Assembly (NCBI RefSeq): GCF_024054175.1
Contig: NZ_JAMXLA010000001.1
Span: forward strand, 2,735,166 to 2,799,165
From: Flavobacterium sp. NRK1
GTDB lineage: Bacteria > Bacteroidota > Bacteroidia > Flavobacteriales > Flavobacteriaceae
Direction of reading: 5' to 3'
Length of the DNA: 64,000 bases
Below, in pieces: positions 26,284 through 36,335 of this stretch. Position 1 is the first letter of the stretch, and every line of letters starts with the position of its first letter. The notes beneath the pieces are model-generated. The model did not search any database, was not told the origin of the DNA, and saw nothing but the letters and a program-made list of their open reading frames with translations. A program made the position numbers and the translations under genes.

Positions 26284-27093
26284 TTATCGAGAAAGAATTT
26301 TTCGATGCAAGGATGGGTTAATTCCGTTTACTGCCTTAAAACAACGCGTAAAATGGCTTTGGTCTGAAAAGCCGCACTCATGCGCTATTGCTGTCAAATC
26401 AAGCTTTTTTTCTGAGATAAGCTGCAATGCTTTTTCCACCTTTAATTTCCGGATGTATTCTCCAAGACCTGAATTGAAGTATTTTGAAAAATCCCTTGAC
26501 AGGTGGACAGGGTGAATATTCAGCGATTGTGATAAATATTCTAAAGTAAGATTATCTGAAAACTGGTCGTTTAATATCATTTTTACTTCAGACACCCAAG
26601 CAGGTTTTTTAATGGATTTGATTTTATCATGTTGCTGCATTTGTGCCAAACTTTCGAGCAATAATACCTGTATTGATAGTGGGGTTGTACTATCATGAAG
26701 TTTGGTTTCCCAAAAGATTTTATACATTAAAAATTTCAAATTCAGACTATCCAAATAATTACTGCCTTCTAAATCAGCTGCGTTGAATTCAAGTTTGTGA
26801 AACCAATTTTTTTCTATCTCTATATGAAAACCTCTTGTCAATCCTTCTGGTTTGATATTATAATGAGGTTCCTCCCAGTTATGGAATAGTAAACTACCGG
26901 CAGAGCAATTATACGTCTCTTTTTTGTTGCCCTCAATCACGCTGCCTTCAAGTATAAAGGTAAAATAGGCATTTTCGTGATAATGCCAATCTACCTTATC
27001 ATGCGTATAGACAGTATCAGTCAGGATAATTCCTTCTAAGTTAATGATCTTATTGGTCTGCCCGTAAAATTCTCCTCTCCTTGATTGTATCAT
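26284..27093 (-). CDS. AraC family transcriptional regulator
   Basis: The 269-residue protein has an N-terminal cupin-like sensor domain (DWHYHENAYFTFILEGS, GSLLFHNWEEPHYN). The C-terminal double HTH of AraC includes LSQSLNIHPVHLSRDF and the hallmark IAHECGFSDQSHFTRCFKA. It would activate or repress genes in response to a small ligand. Immediately downstream on the same strand lies an exported serine hydrolase, a likely target. Confidence 0.92.
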   Translation of the reverse strand: MIQSRRGEFYGQTNKIINLEGIILTDTVYTHDKVDWHYHENAYFTFILEGSVIEGNKKETYNCSAGSLLFHNWEEPHYNIKPEGLTRGFHIEIEKNWFHKLEFNAADLEGSNYLDSLNLKFLMYKIFWETKLHDSTTPLSIQVLLLESLAQMQQHDKIKSIKKPAWVSEVKMILNDQFSDNLTLEYLSQSLNIHPVHLSRDFSKYFNSGLGEYIRKLKVEKALQLISEKKLDLTAIAHECGFSDQSHFTRCFKAVNGINPSLHRKILSR

Positions 27094-27737
27094 TTAATTA
27101 CGATTGCCTGTTAGAAGAAAGTTTTTTCGCTAGTTATTTCATTTAATGATAATAAATATAGTGCTAAATTATTTATTTAATTTTAGATATGGATCGGTAT
27201 AATAATACAATTTTTTAAATTGAAAATAAATACTTTATTTTGAGACGATGGAAATTTCGCTAAGCGATTTGTGAAGTATATCTGAAAAGAAAGGCATTGG
27301 ATTCCTATGGTATTTATGTCTTTCTTTTGGGCGACAAGGGTACGAGTTATCAACTCCAATTGCGCAAGCAATATTCAATATTGCATTAATGAAATTTTAA
27401 TGTGCCATTAATGTACATCAGATATATGCTCGCAATTTGAAAATATCAGAAGCGACTAAATAGATTATTGCGAAAATAAATGGCAGATTTAGGGTGGTTT
27501 ATAATTGAAAAAGATAAATCTAATGGGAGGATGAGGGATTCGAACTTTTGCGCCAAACCCAGCTTCATTGCTATGTTTTCTAAAGTTCATTTTGGCTGTG
27601 CCACGAACTTTCTACACTATTTTTAAATCGTCTTTAAACCTGCTTTTTTCACAGAGCTAATTTCTGCTGTAAAGATACATATTTTGCACATTAAATTTCA
27701 GGTTTTATATACTTACCTGTTAAACCTGTCAAGACCA
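27094..27737. other. Gene-free stretch, probable island boundary
   Basis: About 640 AT-rich bases with no convincing gene. It holds the tRNA 3'-end relic at 27525-27545 and a weak inverted repeat AGGTTT/AAACCT around 27703-27726 that could end the AbiEii transcript. Short open frames here lack coding character. Confidence 0.5.
27525..27545 (-). repeat. Relic of a tRNA 3' end (candidate att core)
   Basis: On the minus strand the text is GTTCGAATCCCTCATCCTCC: a T-loop (GTTCGAATCC), the 3' half of the T-stem and an acceptor-like end. The matching 5' T-stem, anticodon arm and D arm are missing, so it is not a working tRNA. Integrases of genomic islands often use exactly this part of tRNA genes as attB, so it is probably an attachment-site scar. 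No integrase is near. Confidence 0.5.
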
Positions 27738-28694
27738 TTATAATTTTTCAATATTTGCTTTTATACGTTCCAATAAATCATCAAAATCAGGTTGACCATT
27801 ATAGTACAATGAAGCAGTTGCAGTATAACGTTTTCTAAAAGCTTCCCTGATTTCAGGATTATTTAAAAGAAAGGCCTCATTTTCTATGATCGGGATTTCA
27901 AAGTCGGCTTTGGGAAAGCGGGTTTTCTTATGTTCAAAATATTCTGGTGTACCGATGAATTCCTGAACCTCTTTATTGGCTAACAAAGAATATACATCAT
28001 AATACTGTCGCATCAGGTTCGGACGAACTTCAGCACCGTTTTGTTCCTGCCTATACTTCGTTGCAATCGTCTGTAATTTTTCAACAAAAGTATAACCAGG
28101 ATGATAACAGGCGACATCAAATGCTCTATTGTCGAGGATAGAAACTTTTGGATTGTTTTCAGCCTTGTCGTATGCCCAAGAACTTATTGAGATTCTTGAA
28201 TTAGGGGTTACCGTATCAAAGCCCGCTTCCAGCAAAATACCATCTTTTAAGCCTTTTACATAACCTGTTTTTGATTCATAGTATAACCTGATGCCGCCGC
28301 TACGATAATAAGACTCGTCATCAAAATCATAGTCCCGCTCTACAGAAATAATACCATCAATTTTAATATTATTTGCAAGCCAATCATAATATTCTTTCCG
28401 GGACTGAACACTTTTGTCTTTAATCTTCTTTGGATTCTCATCTACTACTAAATCAGTAGGTGGTTTGATGTGTATATCGATGTCCTCCGAAAACCTGTCT
28501 ATTATTTTATACGCTTTTGATAATGATGTACCTCCTTTTAATTCAAAATCTAAACCTTGCTTTTGCAGCCCATAAAGCACGTGCATGATCCAGTAATCTT
28601 TTTCGATTAGCTGAAGCTGAATTCCTGTGTCTTTTTCTATAATTTCCAAAAGGCTTACAAAATCAGGATGTTCATGCAGATACTTCTTAGGCAT
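27738..28694 (-). CDS. abiEii: AbiEii-like nucleotidyltransferase toxin
   Basis: The 318-residue protein carries the AbiEii signature GGTSLSKAYKIIDRFSEDIDI with the DxD in EDIDI, followed by a conserved core (ILLEAGFDTVTPN, HPGYTFVEKLQTIATKY, RQYYDVYSLL). AbiEii proteins are toxins of the type AbiE abortive-infection system. Its gene overlaps the upstream AbiEi-like gene by 8 bases on the same strand, so the two form a toxin-antitoxin operon. It borders the type I restriction block. Confidence 0.93.
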   Translation of the reverse strand: MPKKYLHEHPDFVSLLEIIEKDTGIQLQLIEKDYWIMHVLYGLQKQGLDFELKGGTSLSKAYKIIDRFSEDIDIHIKPPTDLVVDENPKKIKDKSVQSRKEYYDWLANNIKIDGIISVERDYDFDDESYYRSGGIRLYYESKTGYVKGLKDGILLEAGFDTVTPNSRISISSWAYDKAENNPKVSILDNRAFDVACYHPGYTFVEKLQTIATKYRQEQNGAEVRPNLMRQYYDVYSLLANKEVQEFIGTPEYFEHKKTRFPKADFEIPIIENEAFLLNNPEIREAFRKRYTATASLYYNGQPDFDDLLERIKANIEKL

Positions 28695-29283
28695 AGCTTT
28701 GATTATGTTGTGTGTTTAGCATCGGTAGAAATAGCTTTTTAGCTTTCACACTACCATAGGCTTTCACGTTTTGGCGAAGTTTTTCCATATCTAATGTCTT
28801 AACCTTACTTTGAACTTTTGATAAAACCAGGTTAGTGTCTTCGGCAAGCGCATCAAGATTATTAACCAAATCCACAAGTAAAAATTCCTGAGTTACTTCT
28901 TTCGGAAAACGGGGTTTTATATGAAAGAAAAACTTTCGACCTCCCAATTCAAGTTCGCCATGTCGTTTCTTGTTATAAACAACCCTTTTGTTGTAAAGCT
29001 GAGTTGTACCAACTCCAAGCCTGTTATAGTCGTTCGGCGATGTGAGGAGAAATTTACTATCCTTTAGAAAACTACGAACCAAAACTTTCTCATCAGGGGG
29101 GACTATTCCAAAAGCTGTTTCTTTTGGGTAATAATATAGGCCTTGCGAAAGCTTTTGTAACGTTCCTTCACTTACAAGTTCAGTGAGGTGTCTATCAACC
29201 GAATTAGACCATTTTTCAAGATCATTCCGTCTATATACGTTCCCTCGCCTAAGATGTTTTTTGAGTTCTGTTGATTTTTTCAT
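28687..29283 (-). CDS. abiEi: AbiEi-like antitoxin (DUF6088 family)
   Basis: From the Met at 29283 the protein has 198 residues. The N-terminal ~65 residues look like the winged-helix of AbiEi (LRRGNVYRRNDLEKW, LTELVSEGTLQKLSQGLYY). The rest (GVGTTQLYNKRVVYNK, ELELGGRKFFFHIK) matches the DUF6088/AbiEi antitoxin body. It likely represses the operon and neutralises the AbiEii protein. An upstream Met at 29313 adds 10 residues and is less likely. Confidence 0.88.
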   Translation of the reverse strand: MKKSTELKKHLRRGNVYRRNDLEKWSNSVDRHLTELVSEGTLQKLSQGLYYYPKETAFGIVPPDEKVLVRSFLKDSKFLLTSPNDYNRLGVGTTQLYNKRVVYNKKRHGELELGGRKFFFHIKPRFPKEVTQEFLLVDLVNNLDALAEDTNLVLSKVQSKVKTLDMEKLRQNVKAYGSVKAKKLFLPMLNTQHNQSYA

Positions 29284-29353
29284 CGTGTTATTCTTTAAAT
29301 AAAGATATTGCAAATCACATACCGATGCAAGAAATTTAAATTAAAAATTCATG

Positions 29354-29361
29354 CAAATATA
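29354..29361 (-). promoter_or_regulatory. -7 box for the AbiE operon
   Basis: On the minus strand TATATTTG matches TAnnTTTG exactly, 70 bases upstream of the abiEi start. A -33 box is not clear. Confidence 0.4.
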
Positions 29362-29461
29362 GATATAATAACTTTATATCAGCATATGAGTCAGGCGGTT
29401 TTATAGGATTACACTTCAAAAATACTCTCTAAAAGAAACGCAACAGGTTACTTTACATCGA

Positions 29462-32400
29462 TTAGCCCTGCACACCTACCATTCGTTTCATAGTATCAAT
29501 AAAAGCTTGCTTAAAGGCATTGTCTTTTGCTATTAAGCGGTATAAATCCAATTCGTTTTTACGCTGTTTAGCCATTACATCATCAAATATTTTATAAAAG
29601 GCTAATTCTTGAGTGGAAGCATCTTTATTGTCTGCCACTTTTGTCTGAAAATCGGGATGAGCCATCATCATTTTACTTAGGGAAATAAATTTTACCCTCT
29701 GATCTTCAGGAGTAGCTTCCCAGCCCTGGAACCAGCGTTCGTTGAAACTTTTGACGATTAGATCCAAAGGGTCTTCTTCCTCGTCTTTGTCGTGTGCTCC
29801 ACGCGGATTTGGATTTTGAGGGTCTAACAAGGTTTCCGAATCGTCCAAACTAATTGATGAATTTAGAGTTACACGTTCTAAACCATAAGTAGCTAAGTCT
29901 ATAGTGTCTAATAAACCATCCATGTCAGCATCTGGATCAGCTACGATAAGTTTTGGTATTAAAAATTTTAAAAACCAGTACAGCTTTTCCCAAGAAAGTA
30001 TTTCAAAAGATAAAATGGAAGCCATTTGCCCGTAAATTTTAACAAACTGCTTTGCTTTAATTTTAAAATCGGCTTTTTGGGCATCTTCTAATCCCAAATC
30101 GTGATTAAAACGTTGAGCAGCGGTATCTATGATTGGACTCAAAAGCTGGGCATCTGCCTTATCGAAATATTTTAGGACAAAATCCTCTACTTCATAGCTT
30201 TCGTAAACACCAACATCATCCAACGAAGCCTTGAGTTCGTGTAGGACGTTTACATCGGTAGCACCGCTTAGTGTTGTTGAAGTGTAAAAAGGGTCAAACG
30301 CGTCTTTAATTTCTTCTGTAGAATTGAAAAAATCTAATACAAATAAATCTTCCGTTCGTTTACCTAATTTATTAGCCGAACGATTTAGGCGTGATAATGC
30401 TTGAACCGCTAATACTCCTTGTAGTTTTTTGTCTACATACATTGCAGTGAGTTTGGGTTGGTCAAAGCCTGTAAGGTATTTATTGGCAACCACCAATAAG
30501 CGGTAATGATCCTCATCAAATTTATCTTTGGTATCTTTTTCGGCAAAACCATTTAGTCCATCTTCGGTGTATTCGATGCCGTTGATTTTTTTTGTGCCCG
30601 AAAATGCGATGACTACATCAAATGGATTGCCTTTAGCTTTAAGAATATCTTTGATGGCCAGATAATAGTTAATAGCTGATTCGATACTTTGTGTAACCAC
30701 CATTGCTTTTGCTTTCGCTTTTAGCAATTTTTTACTTACTACATGTGTAGTAAAATGGTCGAGCATGATTTCAGCTTTGGTAGAAATGGTTCTGGGATCA
30801 CGTTCAACAAAGGCTCTTAGTTTTTTTTGGGCTTTAGTAGTATCAAAAAGCGGATTGTCTTCAATAGATTTAGAAATTTCATAATAACTACGGTACGTAG
30901 TGTAATTGGCCAGCACATCTAAGATAAACCCCTCTTCAATGGCTTGTTTCATTGAATAAAGGTGAAATGGCTGATAACTACCATCAGTTTGTTTGCTTCC
31001 AAACTTTTCTAAGGTGCTGTTTTTCGGTGTAGCCGTAAATGCAAAATATGAGGCATTACCTCTCATCTTTCGCGATTGCATCGCAGCTAGTATTTTATCT
31101 TGAGCGTCTTCTGTATCTTCTTCTGAAGGCAGATTCCCCATAGCCTGATTCATTTTGTCAGATGTGGTTCCGCCTTGGCTGCTGTGCGCTTCATCAATGA
31201 TGACCGCAAAATTCTTATCACTTAAATCGGAGATACCGTCAATGATAAAAGGAAATCGTTGCAGAGTTGTAATAATGATTTTTTTACCACTCTCTAAAGC
31301 TGTTTTTAAATCTCTAGAATTGAAAGTTGCGGCGATAATGTTTTTAACTTCTGAAAAGTCTTTGATATTGTCGCGCAGCTGTTTGTCTAAGATACGACGG
31401 TCGGTTACAACAATTACCGAATCAAATAAAGGATTTGCGATTCCTTTGCTTCCCTGCGTATTTTCATTTACCGGATAAGTTTCGATTAGTTGATATGCCA
31501 ACCAAGTAATAGAATTGGATTTACCGGATCCTGCTGAATGCTGAATCAAATAGGTTTGTCCTGTTCCATTTATACTGACATGACGGACTAATTTGCGTAC
31601 AACATCCATTTGATGATAACGCGGAAAATAAAGCGTTTTCTTGCTTAGAGGATCATTCTCTTTACCATCAAGACGTACAAAATGCTGTATAATATTAGCA
31701 ATACTGTCTCGCGTAAATACTTCGTCCCATAAGTAGGCTGTCTTATGCCCAAATGGATTAGGTGGATTTCCTTTGCCGTTATTGTTACCTAAATTGAATG
31801 GAAGGAAAAAAGTATTAGCCCCATCGAGTTTAGTGGTCATGTAAGCTTCATCAGTATCTACTGCAAAGTGTACAATACATCGCCCAAAATTCAACAAAGG
31901 CTGGGTTATATCTCTTTTAAATTTGTATTGATTTATCCCATGGACTTTTGCATTCTGACCCGTCCAATGGTTTTTGAGTTCCATAGTAGCAAAAGGAATA
32001 CCGTTGATGAAGAACACCATATCGATTTCCTCTAATGGGTTTGCATTTGAGTACCTCAATTGACGCGTTACAGAAAACTCGTTTTTTTCAAAGTTATCTT
32101 TGATTGCCTGGCTGCTACTTGCTAGAGGTGCCACATAGAACAACGTAAAATGTGCATCGTCTACTTCCAATCCTTTTTTAAGCAAACGAAGGACACCATA
32201 TTTTTTAATCAAACGGTCAAAACGCTCCAGGATTTTTAACTTCCAGTCCGATTGTTTTTGCAGCTTCGCTAACTCTTCTGCTTGCGTACTTTCCAGAAAG
32301 TGCCAAAAACGTTCTTCATCCAATGCGTATTTTGCATTGAAATCAGAGGGATAACCTATATAATAACCTTTGCCCGAACGGTATACTTCTTTTCGTTCGT

Positions 32401-32497
32401 TGAGGCTCCCTTCTTGTTTAAGGTCTTCTAAAGAAGTTCCGGCAAGTATTTTTTCTATTGAGGCTTCTAATGCTAGTTCGTTGGTTTGGCTAGGCAT
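29462..32497 (-). CDS. hsdR: Type I restriction enzyme R subunit (HsdR)
   Basis: The 1011-residue protein is the nuclease-translocase of a type I restriction system. The N-terminal PD-(D/E)xK site reads EIDMVFFINGIPFATMELK. The SF2 motor has Walker A AGSGKS, DEAH (IDEAHSS), motif III FTATPK, and a C-terminal RecA-like lobe (VVANKYLTGFDQPKL, ALSRLNRS). It loads with the M and S subunits and cuts unmodified DNA after translocation. It is the last gene of a six-gene unit and starts 3 bases after the STAND-like gene. Confidence 0.96.
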   Translation of the reverse strand: MPSQTNELALEASIEKILAGTSLEDLKQEGSLNERKEVYRSGKGYYIGYPSDFNAKYALDEERFWHFLESTQAEELAKLQKQSDWKLKILERFDRLIKKYGVLRLLKKGLEVDDAHFTLFYVAPLASSSQAIKDNFEKNEFSVTRQLRYSNANPLEEIDMVFFINGIPFATMELKNHWTGQNAKVHGINQYKFKRDITQPLLNFGRCIVHFAVDTDEAYMTTKLDGANTFFLPFNLGNNNGKGNPPNPFGHKTAYLWDEVFTRDSIANIIQHFVRLDGKENDPLSKKTLYFPRYHQMDVVRKLVRHVSINGTGQTYLIQHSAGSGKSNSITWLAYQLIETYPVNENTQGSKGIANPLFDSVIVVTDRRILDKQLRDNIKDFSEVKNIIAATFNSRDLKTALESGKKIIITTLQRFPFIIDGISDLSDKNFAVIIDEAHSSQGGTTSDKMNQAMGNLPSEEDTEDAQDKILAAMQSRKMRGNASYFAFTATPKNSTLEKFGSKQTDGSYQPFHLYSMKQAIEEGFILDVLANYTTYRSYYEISKSIEDNPLFDTTKAQKKLRAFVERDPRTISTKAEIMLDHFTTHVVSKKLLKAKAKAMVVTQSIESAINYYLAIKDILKAKGNPFDVVIAFSGTKKINGIEYTEDGLNGFAEKDTKDKFDEDHYRLLVVANKYLTGFDQPKLTAMYVDKKLQGVLAVQALSRLNRSANKLGKRTEDLFVLDFFNSTEEIKDAFDPFYTSTTLSGATDVNVLHELKASLDDVGVYESYEVEDFVLKYFDKADAQLLSPIIDTAAQRFNHDLGLEDAQKADFKIKAKQFVKIYGQMASILSFEILSWEKLYWFLKFLIPKLIVADPDADMDGLLDTIDLATYGLERVTLNSSISLDDSETLLDPQNPNPRGAHDKDEEEDPLDLIVKSFNERWFQGWEATPEDQRVKFISLSKMMMAHPDFQTKVADNKDASTQELAFYKIFDDVMAKQRKNELDLYRLIAKDNAFKQAFIDTMKRMVGVQG

Positions 32498-32500
32498 AAT

Positions 32501-35500
32501 TTAATTGTTTAATGGAGATAGAAAGAATTGCATACCTCTGAAATCACCAGAACGGTCGCCTGCATTTCTATCATATGTATGTTGTTTAATCTGATATACT
32601 AACAAGTAACCATTCTTTTCTATGTATTCAATTAATAAATCTGTTCTAAAGTATTCAAAATTTTGAGCATAATAATTTTCCTCAAATTCAAATGATTTAT
32701 GTGCAAGAGTATTATTATTATCAAGTACCTGCAACCTTGTCACATCTGCTCTCAAATCTAATTGTTTTCCAATATTTATATTAGGTATAGTAGAACTTAT
32801 TGTTGGAATAATTTTCGAATTACTTTCCCACAAATAATCTATTAATGTTGGCTCATACTCAAAAGAAATCCTTTTTTTCTTTATCTTTTTCACGAATTTA
32901 TTTAAGTCTTCTTCCTTGTATTTTTCAGGATAATGGAATATATCCATTGGGGTAACCATGTGATCAATTTCCACATCCTCTTCGGTAGGCAAATCACTAT
33001 GATTTAGAACAATAGGTGGTATATTGTCTGCCCAATATAATTCCCCAAAATAAACTTTTGATAGAGAACTATTTGAAGTAATAACATCTTCTCTCCAGTC
33101 ATATTCTCTATTAAATATATTTTTAATATCCCCTAAGATAGTGTCTTTTTTAACAAAGAAAGAATTAATTAATAGAAATGATCTACTGTCGTAGGATTCA
33201 GTTTCTCGTTGATTAATAAACCCTGATAATAATGTAAAGTCTCCATTCTCTAGCAAATCAAAGACTGAATCATACATTGGTTTGTAAACCCAATCTTGAG
33301 TTCTATCTTTATGAGAAAATAAATCGGTATCAGTTAGTTTTACATTATAGATGAGAGGTTTCGGATTAGTAATTTCGATTTCAATATCACCTAATCTATC
33401 ATATGATTTTTCAAACTCAGAATCATCTTCTCTCCAAACGTTTAACCTACCCTGATTTAGTAAATAACCTGCATAATCAAAAAACGAAATCCAAGAATAT
33501 TTTTTTCCTAATCTATCAATTTTGTCTTCAACCCCATAAAGGGAATCCCCTCTCCTAAATTTAAGGTCTTCTTGGCTTAAGCCTTCTACATTTGAATGAT
33601 ATCCTAAATTGATGATGTGCTTGTAAATATGAGCAGTATTCGCTAACCTGTTTTCGTTATCTCGCTCCTCCAATCTTGGGATTGTATAATGAACAAAATC
33701 ACCTCTTAGTGGATCAGGATTGTCGTCCATTGTCCAATGCAAGTAAATATCCCTGACTTTGTCTTCATCTTGCTCATCAACGTCAAACCAACTGTCTAAT
33801 TCAAACCTGTAATTATTGAAATTGTCAAATTCGTCTTCGTTAACTGTAAAAACTCCCTTGAAAATTGCCAAATCAACTATATGTTTTATACAGTCAATTA
33901 CAATGTAATTATAAACTGGGCTTTTAGGATTTTTACCAAACTGTAATTCGTAGATTTTACTAATATTATCCTTTAAAGTAGTTTGTATAAATTCAACATT
34001 GTTTTGATTTATTAAACATATACCATAACAGAGAGACATTAAACGCTCATATATATATGGCCTTTCAAAATTAGAGTACTCGATAACTTTTTCAAAAATC
34101 TGATTAGGGTGTCGTTCAAAAAAATTAAGTAAAACAACATATATTTTATCTCTTAATTGTCTAACTGTAGTTTCGAAATTCCAAATTAAAAAATCAATAT
34201 ATAGCTCTTTATTTAGTAATTGTTCAAATACAAGTATGTCTTCCACAATATCGGACGCTATACTATCTATTTCATAATAATTATCATATATAAATTTTGA
34301 CCATGTGTATTCAAAAACACTGCTTTCTAGTAGTATTAGCTGTGATTTTATGAAATCGAAGTTCAAAGGTGAATCAAGATCGAAAAATGTGCTGTATAAT
34401 CCATTTAGTAGTTCATTAATTTCTTCTTTAGTTTTTAATCCACCACTAAGTTTCTGTCTTAATACTGATGTTTTGGAATTTAATTTTTCAGTTTCCAATG
34501 TAATTAAAGTAAAATTCTTTACTGTTGGATTATCAATGTATTTTTCAAAAACAATTGAATTTTCATTTGATTCGATTAGTAGAAATTTTAAAATATCATC
34601 TTTTAATTGATGTAATAAATCATGATCACCAATAATACTATCCTTGAAAAAATCTGAGTTAATTACATTATCAATAGAACTATGTTTCCTTACTAATTCC
34701 TTGGCAAGTAAATACCCACCAACTTCTTGCTGTGTATGAACTATAACATCTTTGCCTTTATGATTTTCATCAAGATAAATTAAATATTCAGATAATATCT
34801 CATCACCTATTGTCCCCCCAATTTTGACAACATTCTGGTTTTGCATTAAGGAATAAAAACTCATTTTTGGAATATTTGCTTCCAAATTACCCAACATTGC
34901 ATCAGAGCATCTATCAATTCCTTCTATAATTTGGTCAGATGTTCCTAAAGTAAGTTTTCTTTTTACATTGTCTGAAAGATTTGAAATGTATCTCTCAAAA
35001 ACATCTTTAAAACCATTTAATCCAAAAACTGCTATTACTCCAATATCTTTTTGGGGGTTCAACATTTGACAATATAAATCAATTAATAAAGGAGTTTTAA
35101 AATAAAAAATATCCCCTTTAACTAATTGATCGTAACCAATATTATAATAATCAAAGTATTTTTTTATTACTGTTTCTAAATTATTGTCATTAAACCCCGT
35201 TAATTCAAAATTTGAATAAGGAATTTGATTGTTATCCCAAATTCTGGAAATATATGAAGTCCTTAAAGTTGAAACGAAATAAATAAATCTATAGTTTTTT
35301 AATATCTCTATAAAAGTATCTAAGCTCTTTTCCCAAATTTTGCTAAAGCCCTCGTTAGCATACGTGGTTTCATTTAATCCATCAAATATGATTACTACTC
35401 TCTTGTTTAGAACTTTTCCGTAATTATTGATTTTTTTTAAAACTTCTTCAATTGTATAATTGTTTGGCACGAGTAATTGTTCCATAAGAATTCTATTAAA

Positions 35501-36280
35501 TTCATCTGGATTTCCATCAAATGATTTTGCTTTTACTATGATAACCGGGTGGTTTTCATTTTTTAATGATGTAGTTAGATATGCCGAAATATTTGATTTT
35601 CCCATCCCTGCTTTACCGTGGATTATTTTTAATGTATTAAAAAAATCACTATCTAAAGAATTCAAGGTTTGAATTTGATTTATAATTTCTGATTGCCTTC
35701 TAAAAACTATTGCGACTGGGTATATTTCAGATGGGATTTCCTTTATGAATTTTAAATCTTCTCCATATTCATCAATTCTTCTAACATCAAATCCAATACT
35801 ATAGTCATGATCAAAAGTTATTTTAGGTAATGATGTTTCCTCACTTTTAGTTCCATTACCAAGTATGTTTTTTTGTTCTTGTATTTTTGCCTTAATTGAA
35901 GGAATTCTTTGTAGTAACAATTCTAATTGTTCATATTGTTTTGAATTTGCATTAATTGTAATATTTTCACCACGCAAAAAATCTTTTAACTCCTTATAAA
36001 CTTTAGGGAAGTCATCTAACCAATCAGATAATATTCTAAGTTCATTTCGATATTGTGAAATTTGGGAGGAGTTAAATTTAATTTCGTTTAATAGCTCTTC
36101 TGCTTTTCCTCTATCCTGATCTACAAATAGGTCAGGATTAAACTTTACTTGAAGATCTTTTGTGTAGTGTTTATCATATAGTTTAGCAAACCAATTCTCT
36201 TTAATTTTGAAAGGTCTTCTGAAAATCTTATAGTTTTTAATTAAATTAATCTGAAACCAACCTGAAAAAATATTACTCAT
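32501..36280 (-). CDS. Large STAND/NACHT-like P-loop NTPase inside the type I operon
   Basis: This 1259-residue protein has an N-terminal coiled region (residues ~50-150), a P-loop NTPase with Walker A GKAGMGKS at 222-229 and Walker B VVIIFD at 295-300 followed by GLNE, and ~900 residues of helical sequence that could be a sensor. The NTPase looks like the STAND class used by Avs-like and NLR-like defence proteins, but I see no catalytic effector domain. The extreme N-terminus (NIFSGWFQIN) repeats a segment of the small membrane protein encoded just upstream. It overlaps that gene by 8 bases and is followed 3 bases later by hsdR. The class is an inference. Confidence 0.75.
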   Translation of the reverse strand: MSNIFSGWFQINLIKNYKIFRRPFKIKENWFAKLYDKHYTKDLQVKFNPDLFVDQDRGKAEELLNEIKFNSSQISQYRNELRILSDWLDDFPKVYKELKDFLRGENITINANSKQYEQLELLLQRIPSIKAKIQEQKNILGNGTKSEETSLPKITFDHDYSIGFDVRRIDEYGEDLKFIKEIPSEIYPVAIVFRRQSEIINQIQTLNSLDSDFFNTLKIIHGKAGMGKSNISAYLTTSLKNENHPVIIVKAKSFDGNPDEFNRILMEQLLVPNNYTIEEVLKKINNYGKVLNKRVVIIFDGLNETTYANEGFSKIWEKSLDTFIEILKNYRFIYFVSTLRTSYISRIWDNNQIPYSNFELTGFNDNNLETVIKKYFDYYNIGYDQLVKGDIFYFKTPLLIDLYCQMLNPQKDIGVIAVFGLNGFKDVFERYISNLSDNVKRKLTLGTSDQIIEGIDRCSDAMLGNLEANIPKMSFYSLMQNQNVVKIGGTIGDEILSEYLIYLDENHKGKDVIVHTQQEVGGYLLAKELVRKHSSIDNVINSDFFKDSIIGDHDLLHQLKDDILKFLLIESNENSIVFEKYIDNPTVKNFTLITLETEKLNSKTSVLRQKLSGGLKTKEEINELLNGLYSTFFDLDSPLNFDFIKSQLILLESSVFEYTWSKFIYDNYYEIDSIASDIVEDILVFEQLLNKELYIDFLIWNFETTVRQLRDKIYVVLLNFFERHPNQIFEKVIEYSNFERPYIYERLMSLCYGICLINQNNVEFIQTTLKDNISKIYELQFGKNPKSPVYNYIVIDCIKHIVDLAIFKGVFTVNEDEFDNFNNYRFELDSWFDVDEQDEDKVRDIYLHWTMDDNPDPLRGDFVHYTIPRLEERDNENRLANTAHIYKHIINLGYHSNVEGLSQEDLKFRRGDSLYGVEDKIDRLGKKYSWISFFDYAGYLLNQGRLNVWREDDSEFEKSYDRLGDIEIEITNPKPLIYNVKLTDTDLFSHKDRTQDWVYKPMYDSVFDLLENGDFTLLSGFINQRETESYDSRSFLLINSFFVKKDTILGDIKNIFNREYDWREDVITSNSSLSKVYFGELYWADNIPPIVLNHSDLPTEEDVEIDHMVTPMDIFHYPEKYKEEDLNKFVKKIKKKRISFEYEPTLIDYLWESNSKIIPTISSTIPNINIGKQLDLRADVTRLQVLDNNNTLAHKSFEFEENYYAQNFEYFRTDLLIEYIEKNGYLLVYQIKQHTYDRNAGDRSGDFRGMQFFLSPLNN

Positions 36281-36335
36281 CCTTATCGTAGTAATTAGTT
36301 TGATTATTTACTTGAAACCAACCTGAAAAAATATT
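36252..36335. repeat. Perfect 23-base direct repeat linking the STAND and membrane-protein genes
   Basis: The same 23 bases, starting TGAAACCAACC and ending AAATATT, occur at 36252-36274 and 36313-36335. On the minus strand each copy encodes NIFSGWFQ, once at the N-terminus of the NTPase and once near the C-terminus of the membrane protein. Confidence 0.85.

Noticed and set aside
27183..27371. A 62-codon minus-strand frame and an alternative frame in the boundary gap
   Set aside because: Both frames are equally open in AT-rich DNA and neither has a credible start and domain; at best an old remnant.
27525..27545. A complete tRNA gene
   Set aside because: Only the T-loop and 3' strands are present; there is no anticodon or D arm on the 5' side.
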